Origin: Ostreiculturibacter nitratireducens
Lineage (GTDB): Bacteria > Pseudomonadota > Alphaproteobacteria > Rhodobacterales > Rhodobacteraceae
Reading direction: 5' to 3'
Length of the DNA: 64,000 nt
Assembly: GCF_032670585.1 (NCBI RefSeq)
Contig: NZ_JAVQHL010000005.1
Coordinates: forward strand, 8,615-72,614
In this document: positions 50,751 through 59,849 of the stretch, piece by piece
Position numbering within the stretch: position 1 is the stretch's first letter
Layout of the letters: every line of letters begins with the position of its first letter
Position numbers and translations under genes: made by a program
Notes under the pieces: model-generated
What the model was told of the DNA's origin: nothing
Seen by the model: the letters and a program-made list of their open reading frames with translations, nothing else
The model's database searches: none

Positions 50751-51344
50751 ATGACGATGATCTCCAGATTCGCGCACCTTCTGTCGCTGCTGGTGGTGCT
50801 CGTCGCCGGTGGCTGCGCGATGTCGCCGGATGGTCCGCCGCCGACACAGGAACAGGAAATCTCGGAGCTGGCCGAGGAAATCCGGTCCTTCGGGCCCGAA
50901 GTCGATCCCGAAGAGGCGCAGCGGGCCGCGCGGATCGCATTCGAATATTCACACCAGCTCGCGCGTGAATATCAGGTGACCGATCCACCGCTGATCCACA
51001 ACACGAAGGTCAATCTCGGCCTGCGCCCGCGCGGGCTTTGCTACCAGTGGGCAGACGACCTTGAGGCGCGGATGCGGCAGGAGGATTTCCGCACCCTCGC
51101 GCTCCATCGCGCCATCGCCAACTCGGGCAACCCGCTCCGGATCGATCACAGCACGCTGATCGTCAGCCGCAGCGGGGATGGCATGTTCGAGGGCGTGGTG
51201 CTGGATCCCTGGCGGAACGGCGGCGATCTGCACTGGTCGCCGACGCTCGAGGACAGCCATTACAGGTGGCGGCCACGCGCGGAAGTCTTCGAGGAACAGC
51301 TTCGGCGCCAACGCTTGCGCGAAAGGCAGACCGCCGCGGGGTGA
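50751..51344 (+). CDS. Putative lipoprotein of unknown function
   Basis: A 197-residue protein with a lipoprotein signal: hydrophobic LLSLLVVLVAGGC ends in a lipobox-like AGGC with Cys at about residue 22. The mature part is helical then strand-rich (PRGLCYQWADDLEARM, LRIDHSTLIVSRSG, VVLDPWRNGGDLHW). The W/D/H pattern resembles small periplasmic hypothetical proteins, no named family recognised. Alone between infC and the MacAB-like operon. Confidence 0.65.
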   Translation: MTMISRFAHLLSLLVVLVAGGCAMSPDGPPPTQEQEISELAEEIRSFGPEVDPEEAQRAARIAFEYSHQLAREYQVTDPPLIHNTKVNLGLRPRGLCYQWADDLEARMRQEDFRTLALHRAIANSGNPLRIDHSTLIVSRSGDGMFEGVVLDPWRNGGDLHWSPTLEDSHYRWRPRAEVFEEQLRRQRLRERQTAAG

Positions 51345-51366
51345 ACGGCCGTCGGGCCTGCGCCCC

Positions 51367-52578
51367 TTACTCGTGCCGAAGCGCCTCGATCGGGTCGAGC
51401 CGCGCCGCGCGGCGAGCCGGGAAATATCCGAACACGATCCCGATCAGCGCCGAGAAGCCGAAGGCAAGCAGGATGATGAAGGGATCGGGAGAGAATGGCA
51501 CGTTGAGGAGGTTCGCCCCCACCGCGCCGAGCCCGAGCCCGAGAAGGATCCCGAGCGCCCCGCCGAGAAGCGACAGCACGATCGCTTCCACGAGGAACTG
51601 CATCAGCACCTGGCGTTCCTCGGCGCCGACGGCGAGCCGGATGCCGATCTCGCGCGTGCGTTCCGTGACGGAAACGAGCATGATGTTCATGATCCCGATC
51701 CCGCCGACAAGCAGGCTGACAGCGGCGACCGCCGATAGAAGCCCCGTCAGGACGTTGGTGATCCCCGTCAGCACCGAGGCGATCTGCTTCATGTCGAAGA
51801 CGTTGAAATCATCCTCTTCGTCCAGACCGATCCGCCGCCTTTCGCGCATCAACCTCTCGATCTCGCCCTTGGCCTTGTCGGTGGAATAGCCGTCCTTCAC
51901 CGCAACGTAGATCAGGGGCACGTCGTTGTTCCCCGCGACCCGCCGCTGGAATGTCTTGAGCGGGATCAGGACGAAATCGTCCTGATCGGTGCCGAAGCTC
52001 GACACGCCCTGCTCCTCCATCACGCCGATTACCTTGCAGGAGATGGTTTTCAGCCGCATCGTCTGGCCGGCCGGATCGCCGGCGCCGAAAAGCTCGCGGC
52101 GGACGGTCTCCCCCAGGACGCAGACGGAGGCGCCGACGCGAAGCTCGCTTTCGAAGAACGGGCGGCCAAGCACCACCGGCATGTCCCGCGCCTCCAGATA
52201 GCGGGTGTCGGTGCCTATGACTGTGGTCGACCGGTTCTCGTTTCCCGCGATCGCGGTCATCATCCGCGTATTGGCGGGCGCCGCCACGCGCACGCTCGCG
52301 ATCTGGTCCTGTATCGCGTCCACGTCCCGCACGTCGAAACTCGCCGCCGCGCCGCTCGTCCCCCCGGGTCCGTGCGGCCCCTGCCCCGGCCGCACCACGA
52401 GAAGGTTGCGCCCGAGTTTCGCCACGTCCGATGTCACCTGCTCGGCCGAGCCCTGGCCCACCGTCACCATCGCGATCACGGCACCCACGCCGATCACCAC
52501 GCCGAGGATCGTCAGGAACGACCGCAACGCGTTGCGGAAGATGGCCTGGACAGCGAGGCGGATCGTCTCCCACAGCAT
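51367..52578 (-). CDS. MacB-like ABC transporter permease
   Basis: A 403-residue inner-membrane permease. It has one N-terminal helix (LRSFLTILGVVIGVGAVIAMV), a large periplasmic domain (ERRELF-type core with LGETVRRELFGAGDPAGQTMR) and three C-terminal helices with GGIGIMNIMLVSVTERTREIGIR, the FtsX/MacB signature. It lacks the N-terminal ATPase of E. coli MacB; that is the separate gene at 52580. With the adaptor at 53293 it forms a tripartite exporter of peptides, lipids or drugs. Confidence 0.88.
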   Translation of the reverse strand: MLWETIRLAVQAIFRNALRSFLTILGVVIGVGAVIAMVTVGQGSAEQVTSDVAKLGRNLLVVRPGQGPHGPGGTSGAAASFDVRDVDAIQDQIASVRVAAPANTRMMTAIAGNENRSTTVIGTDTRYLEARDMPVVLGRPFFESELRVGASVCVLGETVRRELFGAGDPAGQTMRLKTISCKVIGVMEEQGVSSFGTDQDDFVLIPLKTFQRRVAGNNDVPLIYVAVKDGYSTDKAKGEIERLMRERRRIGLDEEDDFNVFDMKQIASVLTGITNVLTGLLSAVAAVSLLVGGIGIMNIMLVSVTERTREIGIRLAVGAEERQVLMQFLVEAIVLSLLGGALGILLGLGLGAVGANLLNVPFSPDPFIILLAFGFSALIGIVFGYFPARRAARLDPIEALRHE

Positions 52579-52579
52579 C

Positions 52580-53287
52580 TCAGGCCGCCCCTTTCGCCGG
52601 GCCGTCGTTCTCGATACGGCCGTCGAGGAAGTGGATCAGCCGGTGCGCGTAGGCCGCCATCTCGGTCTCGTGCGTCACCATGACGATGGTGATCCCCTCG
52701 TCCCGGTTGAAGCGCGTCAGGAGGTCCATGATCTCACGGCTGCGCGCGGTATCGAGGTTGCCGGTCGGTTCGTCCGCCATGATCACCGCGGGCCGCCCGA
52801 CAATCGCGCGGGCGATCGCCACGCGCTGCTGCTGGCCACCGGAAAGCTCCGAGGGGTCGTGGCCTTCGCGGCCGCGAAGCCCGACCTTGTCGAGCGCGTC
52901 CAGCGCAAGCGCGCGCCTCTCCGCCGCGCCGACGCCCTTGTAGATCAGGGGCAGTTCGACGTTCTCAAGCGCCGTTCTCCGGGCGAGCAGGTTGTAGCCC
53001 TGGAAGACGAAGCCGATGTAGTTCCGCCGCAAGAGCGCGCGCTGGTCGCGGGTGAGTTTGCCCACATCCGCGCCGAGGAAATGGTAGGTCCCGTCCGTCG
53101 GCGTGTCGAGGCAGCCCAGAAGGTTCATCGCGGTGGACTTTCCCGACCCGCTCGGCCCCATGATCGCGACGAATTCGCCCTCGCGGATGGTCATGTCGAC
53201 TTCCGACAGCGCGCGCACCCGCGCCGCGCCGGTGCCGTAGACCTTCGAGATGCAGGAAAGCGAGATGAGCGGCGCGGCCTCTCCCAT
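52580..53287 (-). CDS. MacB-type ABC transporter ATP-binding protein
   Basis: A 235-residue ATPase. Walker A GPSGSGKST near residue 43, signature LSGGQQQRVAIARA near residue 145, Walker B VIMADEPTGNLD, and the H-loop MVTHE. The LolD/MacB-type wording matches the neighbouring permease and adaptor. It starts 5 bp after the adaptor stop and ends 1 bp before the permease start, so the three form an operon. Confidence 0.92.
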   Translation of the reverse strand: MGEAAPLISLSCISKVYGTGAARVRALSEVDMTIREGEFVAIMGPSGSGKSTAMNLLGCLDTPTDGTYHFLGADVGKLTRDQRALLRRNYIGFVFQGYNLLARRTALENVELPLIYKGVGAAERRALALDALDKVGLRGREGHDPSELSGGQQQRVAIARAIVGRPAVIMADEPTGNLDTARSREIMDLLTRFNRDEGITIVMVTHETEMAAYAHRLIHFLDGRIENDGPAKGAA

Positions 53288-53292
53288 CGCCG

Positions 53293-54552
53293 TTACGGCT
53301 CCTCGACGACGTCGGTGATGGCGAGGTCACCCTCGGCAAGGTCTCCTTCGGTGACGACGCTTCTAACGCCGTCCGTGGCGCCGGTGCGTATCGACACGGG
53401 AACCGCCGCGCCGTCGCGCAGCACCCAGACGGTCCGCGTGCCGTCCGCCGCGGGCGCCTGTACGGTCTCCTCCCCCGGCGGCTGCCGCGGCATCAGGAGG
53501 CCCAGAAGCCCGCCCCCGCCCTGCTTGTCGTCGTCCGCTTCGAGCGGGGGCGAGAAGCGAAGTGCCGTGTTCGGGATGAGGACCGCGTCGGTGATCTCCT
53601 CCGCGACGATCTCCGCCGTGGCGGTCATTCCCGGTCGCAGCAGAAGCTCTGAATTGTCGATGATCAGTTCCGCCTCGTAGGTCACGACCCCTTCCACCGT
53701 CTGCGGCGCGTAGAGGATCTTGGCGATCTCGGCCGGGAAGACCCGGTCCTGATAGGCCTCGACCGTGAAGGTGGCGCGATCGTCGACATGCACGCTCGCC
53801 ACGTCCGCCTCGTCGATATCGACGCGAAGCTCCATCTTCGACAGGTCTTCCGCGATCGTGAACAGGACCGGCGCCTGAAGCGATGAGGCGACGGTCTGGC
53901 CCACGTCCACGTTGCGGCCCAGGATGACCCCGTCGATCGGAGAACAGATGCACGCCTTGGCGAGGTTCGTCTCCTCGTAACGCAGATCCGCTTCCGCGAC
54001 CTTGGCATCGGCCCGCGCGATCTCGGCGCTCGCCTCGGCGCGGGCAAGGGCCGCCTGCGAGGATTGCAGCATCTGCAACGACACGACGTTCCGGTCGGCC
54101 AGTTCCTTGACGCGTTCGTAATCCTCCAGCGCCTCCCCCAGCGTGGCCTCCGCCTCCGTCACGCGCGCAAGCCGCGCCGCGAGTGTCGCGCGGCTCCGCT
54201 CCATCGAGGCTTCGAGCTTCTCGGTGTCGAGTTCGGCCAGGACCTGCCCTTTCCTCACGACGTCGTTGCTGTCGGCGCGGACCGATTTGACCGTGCCCGA
54301 AAGTTCGCTTGATACCTCGACGAGGTTCGTGGGCTCGACCGTGCCAGTGGCCGTGACCGTCACCGTCAGGGCCCCCCGTTGCACGGGCGAGGTGGAATAG
54401 ATCGTCGCGGCCTCCCCGGCACCTCGGGTGTAGAGATACCAGCCCGCACCTGCGACCAGGGCGATGATGACGCCCGCGGTCACCCCACGCCGCCAGCGCG
54501 AATGCGGTCGGGCGCGCGCGAGAACCTCGTCGATGTCAGGTCTGTCGGTCAT
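53293..54552 (-). CDS. Efflux periplasmic adaptor, MacA/HlyD family
   Basis: A 419-residue membrane-fusion protein. Residues about 23-42 are the membrane anchor (GVTAGVIIALVAGAGWYLYT). The lipoyl halves are GTVEPTNLVEVSSELSGTV and CSPIDGVILGRNVDVGQTV, flanking a coiled-coil hairpin, then beta-barrel and membrane-proximal domains. It links the inner-membrane exporter to an outer-membrane channel encoded elsewhere. First gene of the three-gene operon. The C-terminal part has an unusual Gly/Leu linker (GGGGLLGLLMPRQ). Confidence 0.88.
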   Translation of the reverse strand: MTDRPDIDEVLARARPHSRWRRGVTAGVIIALVAGAGWYLYTRGAGEAATIYSTSPVQRGALTVTVTATGTVEPTNLVEVSSELSGTVKSVRADSNDVVRKGQVLAELDTEKLEASMERSRATLAARLARVTEAEATLGEALEDYERVKELADRNVVSLQMLQSSQAALARAEASAEIARADAKVAEADLRYEETNLAKACICSPIDGVILGRNVDVGQTVASSLQAPVLFTIAEDLSKMELRVDIDEADVASVHVDDRATFTVEAYQDRVFPAEIAKILYAPQTVEGVVTYEAELIIDNSELLLRPGMTATAEIVAEEITDAVLIPNTALRFSPPLEADDDKQGGGGLLGLLMPRQPPGEETVQAPAADGTRTVWVLRDGAAVPVSIRTGATDGVRSVVTEGDLAEGDLAITDVVEEP

Positions 54553-54734
54553 TCCGCCCGCGCCTCCTTCGGATCGCGGGAACCCTACGGCTGACGATCA
54601 GGAGCTGCCTTGATCCGCGTCAAAGGCGCTGCTGGGGCCATGAGGACCCACTGAAGGGTCCGGCCCGGCTTCGTCTGCGTATCGCCCGGCATTGCGCCGA
54701 TCCGCCATGCATCCCGGCGGAGGTCCGGCCAGAT

Positions 54735-55487
54735 TCAGTCAATCTCCAGATCGCACCGAAAACGCCTGATGCTCGTCGTCAGTCTTTCAGGCGCGGCGAT
54801 CAGGTAGAGGCCCCGAGAGTGGTCTCGGTCCAGTATCTCGTGGTCCGCCCCGACCGCCAGACGGATATCCGCATCGGCCATAAGGCAGCCCTCCCCGGCC
54901 TCGATGACGACATCGGCGCCCGAACTCTTCGCGCCGACGGCACCGTCACCGTCCTTCCCGCTGATGGCGTCACCCGAACACCCGGTGCCGCGAAGCCACG
55001 CGCCAGAAACCGCGTCATAGTCGAAGAGACACGGGCCGACGATGATGGATTCAAGCGGCTCTGTCTGGCGGAGCCCTATCACGCGACGGATGAGGGACAT
55101 CCGGCAACCCCGGGTCGTCGTGCAGAGTTCCTCGATGACCGCTTGATCGAGGCGGAGGGAAGAGGCGCGCCCTGTCTGGCGTGCGTCAAGCGTGAACGTG
55201 GCGCTTCCAATTCGCCTGCCCTCCTCCACCGTTACCTTTCCGTTGTCGTTGAGGTAGGGCACCGGCATTTCCGCGACGAGGCGCTCATATTCGGGGACGA
55301 TCCGTTCCAGTTCTTCCTGTCGCTTCTTCAGGTCGTCGATTTCTGCGAGCAGGCAGAGGAAGAAACTGCGCGGAGGGATTTCTTCGGAGACGACGCCGGG
55401 CCTCGGGCTGGGCAACCTGCACTCCCTGGAATCTGCCTGCGTGGCGCCGATCAGGAATAAGATCGCACCGAGTATCGCCAACCGCAT
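54735..55487 (-). CDS. Secreted protein of unknown function
   Basis: A 250-residue protein with an N-terminal signal peptide (LAILGAILFLIGATQA, residues about 3-18), then a coiled-coil segment (IDDLKKRQEELERIVPEYER) and a cysteine-bearing C-terminal half (ELCTTTRGCRMSLIRRV and GPCLFDYDAVSG). Six or so cysteines suggest disulfides. No family recognised. The opposite strand is also open over 54819-55460, but lacks a signal and start site, so I prefer this strand. Confidence 0.6.
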   Translation of the reverse strand: MRLAILGAILFLIGATQADSRECRLPSPRPGVVSEEIPPRSFFLCLLAEIDDLKKRQEELERIVPEYERLVAEMPVPYLNDNGKVTVEEGRRIGSATFTLDARQTGRASSLRLDQAVIEELCTTTRGCRMSLIRRVIGLRQTEPLESIIVGPCLFDYDAVSGAWLRGTGCSGDAISGKDGDGAVGAKSSGADVVIEAGEGCLMADADIRLAVGADHEILDRDHSRGLYLIAAPERLTTSIRRFRCDLEID

Positions 55488-55630
55488 GGTCCCACCCCCC
55501 TTCGGTCATGCCTAATGGCAATCCGGGGGCGGTGCCTTGATTGATCTCAATTCGCGATGATCCGGTTTGCCGTTCGACCTCGGCCAAAGGACGCAAATCG
55601 CGCGTTCCCTCAACGCGGCCGCCAGACCCG

Positions 55631-56422
55631 TCAGCGCGCCGCCGCGACAGCCCTCGCGGTCATGACGCCGACAAGGTGGGCGCGGTATCCAGGCGTGCCG
55701 TGCAGGTCCGCGATCATGCCATCGGCCGAGGGCGCAAGGCCCTTTACCGCCTCCTCCGCAAAGCTTTTGGACAGCGCCTTCTCTGCCTCGCTCCAGCGGA
55801 AGACGCCTTCCTCCGACGCGCCTGTCACTGCGACGCGCACTCCGCCCTTGAACTTCGCCACGAATACGCCGACGAGCGCAAAGCGCGACGCCGGCTGGCG
55901 GAACTTGGCGTAAGCGGCCTTCTCCGGCACGGGGAAGCGGACCTCGGTGATGATTTCGCCGGGTTCCAGCGCAGTGGTGAACATGCCTTCGAAAAAGTCG
56001 TCCGCTGCGATCCGGCGGATGTTCGTCACCAAGGTCGCGCCCGCCCCCAGCACCGCCGCCGGGTAGCAGGCCGCCGGGTCGTTGTTGGCAAGCGACCCGC
56101 CGATCGTGCCGCGGTTGCGCACGGCGGGGTCGCCGATCCCACCCGCAAGTTCCGCCAGCGCGGGGAATATCTCCGCCGTCTCCTTCGCCACCGCCGCATG
56201 CGTCGTCCCGCCGCCCACGGCGACGGAGCCGTCATCAGCCCGGCAAACGCCCTTGATCTCCGCTATCCCGTTGAGGCTCACCAGTACCGCGGGCGCCGCA
56301 AGCCGCTGTTTCAGCGCGGGGATCAGCGTCTGGCCACCGCCAAGCGGCATCGCGTCCTCGGCCTCGAGCGCCGTCAGCGCCTCGGCGAGGGTCGCGGGTT
56401 TCCTGAACTCGAATTCGTACAT
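55631..56422 (-). CDS. Molybdenum-hydroxylase FAD-binding (medium) subunit, CoxM-like
   Basis: A 263-residue subunit of the xanthine/CO dehydrogenase family. The FAD motifs GGGQTLIPALKQRL near residue 29 and TIGGSLANNDPA near residue 105 are intact, as is the C-terminal CO-dehydrogenase flavoprotein region. It passes electrons from the Fe-S subunit to an acceptor. The small subunit is 30 bp upstream (56453), but no catalytic large subunit follows. CO as substrate cannot be claimed. Confidence 0.85.
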   Translation of the reverse strand: MYEFEFRKPATLAEALTALEAEDAMPLGGGQTLIPALKQRLAAPAVLVSLNGIAEIKGVCRADDGSVAVGGGTTHAAVAKETAEIFPALAELAGGIGDPAVRNRGTIGGSLANNDPAACYPAAVLGAGATLVTNIRRIAADDFFEGMFTTALEPGEIITEVRFPVPEKAAYAKFRQPASRFALVGVFVAKFKGGVRVAVTGASEEGVFRWSEAEKALSKSFAEEAVKGLAPSADGMIADLHGTPGYRAHLVGVMTARAVAAAR

Positions 56423-56452
56423 CGACTGCCTCCCTGCCCGGCAAGGGCCCGC

Positions 56453-56938
56453 TCACTCGGCCGCGAAGGTGGACACGTCCTGACCTGACGCGGCCAGAAC
56501 CGCCTTGACGATATTCTGATACCCGGTGCAGCGGCAGATGTTCCCCTCGAGGTAGTGCCGCACCTCGGCCTCCGTGGGCTTCGGGTTCTCGGCCAGAAGA
56601 GCCGCCGCCGACATCACCATCCCCGGCGTGCAGTAGCCGCACTGAAGCCCGTGATGATCACGAAACGCCTGCTGAAGCGCGCCGAGAGAGCCTTCTGCGT
56701 CGGCCACCCCCTCGATGGTGACCACGTCGGCCCCTTCCAGGTCGGCCGCGAAGACGGTGCAGGATTTCACCGCCATGCCGTCGACATGCACCACGCAGGC
56801 TCCGCATTGCGACGTGTCACAGCCGACATGGGTGCCCGTCAGGCCCAGCCCCTGCCGCAGGTAGTCGACGAGCAGCGTGCGGCCCTCGACATCGCCGGAC
56901 ACGCTTTTGCCATTCACGGTCATCGTGATCTTCGCCAT
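56453..56938 (-). CDS. (2Fe-2S)-binding small subunit of a molybdenum hydroxylase, CoxS-like
   Basis: A 161-residue subunit with two [2Fe-2S] clusters. The plant-type cluster has GCDTSQCGACVV plus the Cys in VKSCTVFA; the second has QCGYCTPGM and NICRCTGYQN. ATG 56938 is chosen for GGTGGGATGTG and because homology begins at MAKITMTVNG; the frame extends upstream to 57034 without support. Upstream on the same strand are the molybdopterin-binding and XdhC genes. Confidence 0.9.
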   Translation of the reverse strand: MAKITMTVNGKSVSGDVEGRTLLVDYLRQGLGLTGTHVGCDTSQCGACVVHVDGMAVKSCTVFAADLEGADVVTIEGVADAEGSLGALQQAFRDHHGLQCGYCTPGMVMSAAALLAENPKPTEAEVRHYLEGNICRCTGYQNIVKAVLAASGQDVSTFAAE

Positions 56939-57037
56939 CACATCCCACCTGATGAATTCGGCCCAATAGACCATGCGACCAGCGCTTTGAGAACACCCTT
57001 CATGGGACCAGGCGGGCGATTTCCGGCCACGCACATG

Positions 57038-58036
57038 TCAGCCCTCGCGCGGCTGCGGCCTGATCGGGATCTCCTTCAAGAGCCCGCCGACGCCCATCGC
57101 GGCGATGTCGTCGTCTGAGATATCGAGCCCGCAGGCGATGCGTTCGAGCACCCAGTCCGCGCCATTGAGCGCGGGAGAGCGCGCGCAGCCCGGCAGGCCG
57201 ATCACCGGGCGTCCGCCGAACTTTCCGTGAAACAGGAGGTTGCCGGGATCGACCGGCATACCGAAACGCGCCACCGTGCCGCCGGCGCGACGGACGGCTT
57301 CCGGACCGTCGTCATGCAGGTCGGAGGTCGCCGAACCCGTCAGGATGAGAAGGACGTCGCCCTGAAGCCTTTCCAGGGCCGCCGCCATCGCCTCCCTCTC
57401 GTGCGGCACCATCACACAATCGGCAAGCGCAATGCCCAAGGCCCTGAGCCTGCCCTCGACCGCCTTGCGGCCCTTTTCATTCAGGGTCCCGGCCTGTCCC
57501 GGAACCTCCGTCAGCATCAAGCCCGCCGAACGCAGCGCGACCGGCCGCACCGCCAACGCTCCCGCCGCCGCCGCGCAGGCCGTATCGAGCGCCGCGCCCG
57601 GCACCGCGTAGCTGATGATCTTGACCGTTCCGACAAGCGTGCCCTTCGCCACCCGCACATGCGGCGCGACGGTCGCGAGCGTGATCGCCGGGTCCACCCG
57701 ATTCAGCGCGTGGACCTTGTCCACGTCGATGGTGGCGATGCCCGGACCAAGGGCCTTCAGGTTGACCCGCCCCGCATGCGGGGCCGTCAGCATGAGCCCC
57801 GCCTCCTCTGGATCGGGGACGAGCGCGCGGGCCAGCCGCTCCGCCGCCAAGTCCTCGGCGACGTCCTCCGGCCCGGGGCGCGCGACGACGACCTCCTCGA
57901 AACCCTCCGCGGCAAGGGCCTCGATCTCCTTCGGCCCGAGCACAGTGCCCTTGGCGATCTTCCGCCCCTTCGCTTTGGCCGAATGGGCAAGAATGGCGCC
58001 CCCTGCCTGATCGAGCGGAACCGGTCCGAATTCCAT
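57038..58036 (-). CDS. Molybdopterin-binding protein (MoeA/MogA-like domain)
   Basis: A 332-residue protein with a MoCF-type molybdopterin-binding domain: LILTGSATSDLHDDGPEAV, then FHGKFGGRPVIGLPGCARSPALNG. The family is often fused to a MobA/MocA-type nucleotidyltransferase that makes molybdopterin cytosine dinucleotide, and the shared linker-like GVGGLLKEIPIRPQPRE is present here just before the stop; the transferase half is missing. It is thus either a natural single-domain form or a truncation. It shares one base with the XdhC stop (TGATG). Confidence 0.78.
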   Translation of the reverse strand: MEFGPVPLDQAGGAILAHSAKAKGRKIAKGTVLGPKEIEALAAEGFEEVVVARPGPEDVAEDLAAERLARALVPDPEEAGLMLTAPHAGRVNLKALGPGIATIDVDKVHALNRVDPAITLATVAPHVRVAKGTLVGTVKIISYAVPGAALDTACAAAAGALAVRPVALRSAGLMLTEVPGQAGTLNEKGRKAVEGRLRALGIALADCVMVPHEREAMAAALERLQGDVLLILTGSATSDLHDDGPEAVRRAGGTVARFGMPVDPGNLLFHGKFGGRPVIGLPGCARSPALNGADWVLERIACGLDISDDDIAAMGVGGLLKEIPIRPQPREG

Positions 58037-59016
58037 CAGCCGAGCCTCAGCCGTTCAGTCACCTCGGCCATGATCGAAACGGCGATTTCCGCCGGGCTCT
58101 TCGCGCCGATATCGAGGCCGATGGGGGCATGGATGCGCGAAAGATCCGCCTCGGTGAACCCCGCCTCCGCCAGCCGCGTCACCCGCTTCGCATGGGTGCG
58201 GCTGGACCCAAGGCAGCCGAGGTAGAAGACCTCCGAGCGAAGCGCCGCCTTGATCGCCGGGTCGTCGAGCTTCGGGTCATGCGTCAGCGTCACGACGGCG
58301 GTTCGCGTGTCGAGCCCGACGGCCGCCATCGCCTCATCCGGCCAGTCGTGACGGATGTCCTCGCCGGGAAAGCGCAGGGAGGAACCGAAGGCCTCCCGCG
58401 GGTCGATGAGAACGGGGTCGTAACCGCAGGCCCGCGCCATCGGCAGCAGCGCCTGCGCGATATGCACCGCGCCGACGACGATCATCCTGAGGGGCGGATT
58501 GAAGATCGCGACGAATTCCTCTCCTTCCACGCCGGACTTGTCGCCACGAAACCGGTCCGCGAAACCCTCGCCGCGCGGGACCAGGCGCCGTGCCCATGTC
58601 GACAGGTCGACGGCATAGGCGAGCGGTCGGCGTTCGGCGCGCGCGGCCACGATCTCGGCGAGCGTCGCTTCGGGCAACGCGTCCAGTTGGTCCCCGACCG
58701 GTTCCACCAGCACCCGGATGGTCCCGCCGCAGGCCAGTCCTACGGCAAAGGCGTCGTTGTCCGACACGCCGAAGGTCAGAAGCCGCGGCTGGCCTCCCGC
58801 GAGCGCCTCCACCGCCTCCGCGACGACTGCGCCCTCGACGCAGCCACCGGAGACCGAGCCCATCATCTCGCCCTCGCGGGACACGACGAGCTGGCTGCCG
58901 ATCGGCCGCGGCGCAGAGCCCCATGTCTCGACCACGGTCGCCAGCGCCGCGCCGCGCCCGTCGCGGTGCCACTCAAGCGCGATTTCGGGAATCCGGTCGT
59001 AATCCGCAGTATCCAT
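58036..59016 (-). CDS. XdhC family molybdenum-hydroxylase maturation protein
   Basis: A 326-residue XdhC/CoxI-like protein. The N-terminal domain has ALATVVETWGSAPRPIGSQL and SVSGGCVEGAVV; the C-terminal Rossmann domain has MIVVGAVHIAQALLPMA and LTHDPKLDDPAI. XdhC binds molybdenum cofactor and helps insert its sulfurated form. ATG 59016 has a strong GGGGGAG site. It heads the run XdhC, molybdopterin-binding, small and medium subunits. Confidence 0.88.
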   Translation of the reverse strand: MDTADYDRIPEIALEWHRDGRGAALATVVETWGSAPRPIGSQLVVSREGEMMGSVSGGCVEGAVVAEAVEALAGGQPRLLTFGVSDNDAFAVGLACGGTIRVLVEPVGDQLDALPEATLAEIVAARAERRPLAYAVDLSTWARRLVPRGEGFADRFRGDKSGVEGEEFVAIFNPPLRMIVVGAVHIAQALLPMARACGYDPVLIDPREAFGSSLRFPGEDIRHDWPDEAMAAVGLDTRTAVVTLTHDPKLDDPAIKAALRSEVFYLGCLGSSRTHAKRVTRLAEAGFTEADLSRIHAPIGLDIGAKSPAEIAVSIMAEVTERLRLG

Positions 59017-59131
59017 GCTCTCCCCCTTGTCGCGCATACTATGGCCCCAGCCCCTCGACCGCGCCAGAGGCAAGAAAACCACGCGACCTCTTCGTGGGAA
59101 CATGCGGCGCTGGTCGGGCCGAAAAAAATAA

Positions 59132-59155
59132 CGCTGCGGGTTTCGGCCCGCAGCG
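59132..59155 (-). terminator. Intrinsic terminator of the DUF1203 gene
   Basis: 9-bp stem CGCTGCGGG / CCCGCAGCG, loop of six, followed on the minus strand by TTATTTTTTT. It isolates the DUF1203 gene from XdhC. Confidence 0.85.
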
Positions 59156-59254
59156 CTTTCGGTCTGGCGAGGGAGAGCGCCGACCGTCCGACCGGACACG
59201 CAGAGCGGAGGGAGAGCCGCTCGACAGCGATCCGTGTTTCCAGTCAGAATCCAA

Positions 59255-59773
59255 TTACCGCGAAGCGACAGCCTGAACCTTGACCTCGGTCAAATCGGCC
59301 GCCCGCGCCCGAAAAATTCGCAACTGGTAGCAGTTGTTCCGCGCCGAACGGACATCCACGAAAGCGACCCGCGGGTCGGACAGGAGTTTCTCTGCATAAT
59401 CAATCAGTTCCTCTCGGCTCACGACGCGCCCCGTGCCGTAGAGGATCCGGTGGTCCGCCGTGTAGCCTTTGAGCAGGTAGTCCGGACTGGTGGTCAGGAT
59501 CGGCGGCGGGCCGTCACCGCACCACGACTCGCAATCGCTTTCACAAAGGAAGATCGGTCCGGTTTCGGCATAGGGCTGAACTTCCGGAAACGGCCGGTGC
59601 GCCAGGATCAGGTAGCGCTGCCCTGCGGGCACGTTGCACAGGCAATGGCGGCAAGGCACACCTGCCCCGTCCGATACCGGGCCGCGTTCCGGCGCGCGTC
59701 CGTAGGCATCCGGCCCGCCCGCGCGGTATGCGCGGGCAAGGCCCGTGTCGATCGGCTGGAACTGCAAGGCCAT
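59255..59773 (-). CDS. DUF1203 domain-containing protein
   Basis: A 172-residue protein with the DUF1203 signature: CRHCLCNVPAGQRYLILAHRP, then GPIFLC, and YQLRIFRARAADLTEV at the end. Cysteine-rich (CRHC, CESDCESWC), suggesting metal or disulfide. Function unknown, frequent in alphaproteobacteria. Alone, with a terminator after it and 76 bp from the OmpA-family gene. Confidence 0.82.
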   Translation of the reverse strand: MALQFQPIDTGLARAYRAGGPDAYGRAPERGPVSDGAGVPCRHCLCNVPAGQRYLILAHRPFPEVQPYAETGPIFLCESDCESWCGDGPPPILTTSPDYLLKGYTADHRILYGTGRVVSREELIDYAEKLLSDPRVAFVDVRSARNNCYQLRIFRARAADLTEVKVQAVASR

Positions 59774-59849
59774 GGAAACCTCCTTTCGGCTTCCATGACC
59801 CTGCGCTGGACCGCCGCTCCCGGCGACCCGGTTCCTGCGTAATGGGCGC

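Noticed and set aside
54819..55460. 213-codon plus-strand frame opposite the secreted protein at 54735
   Set aside because: The minus-strand product has a signal peptide, coiled coil and disulfide-type cysteines; the plus frame has no start site or recognisable feature.
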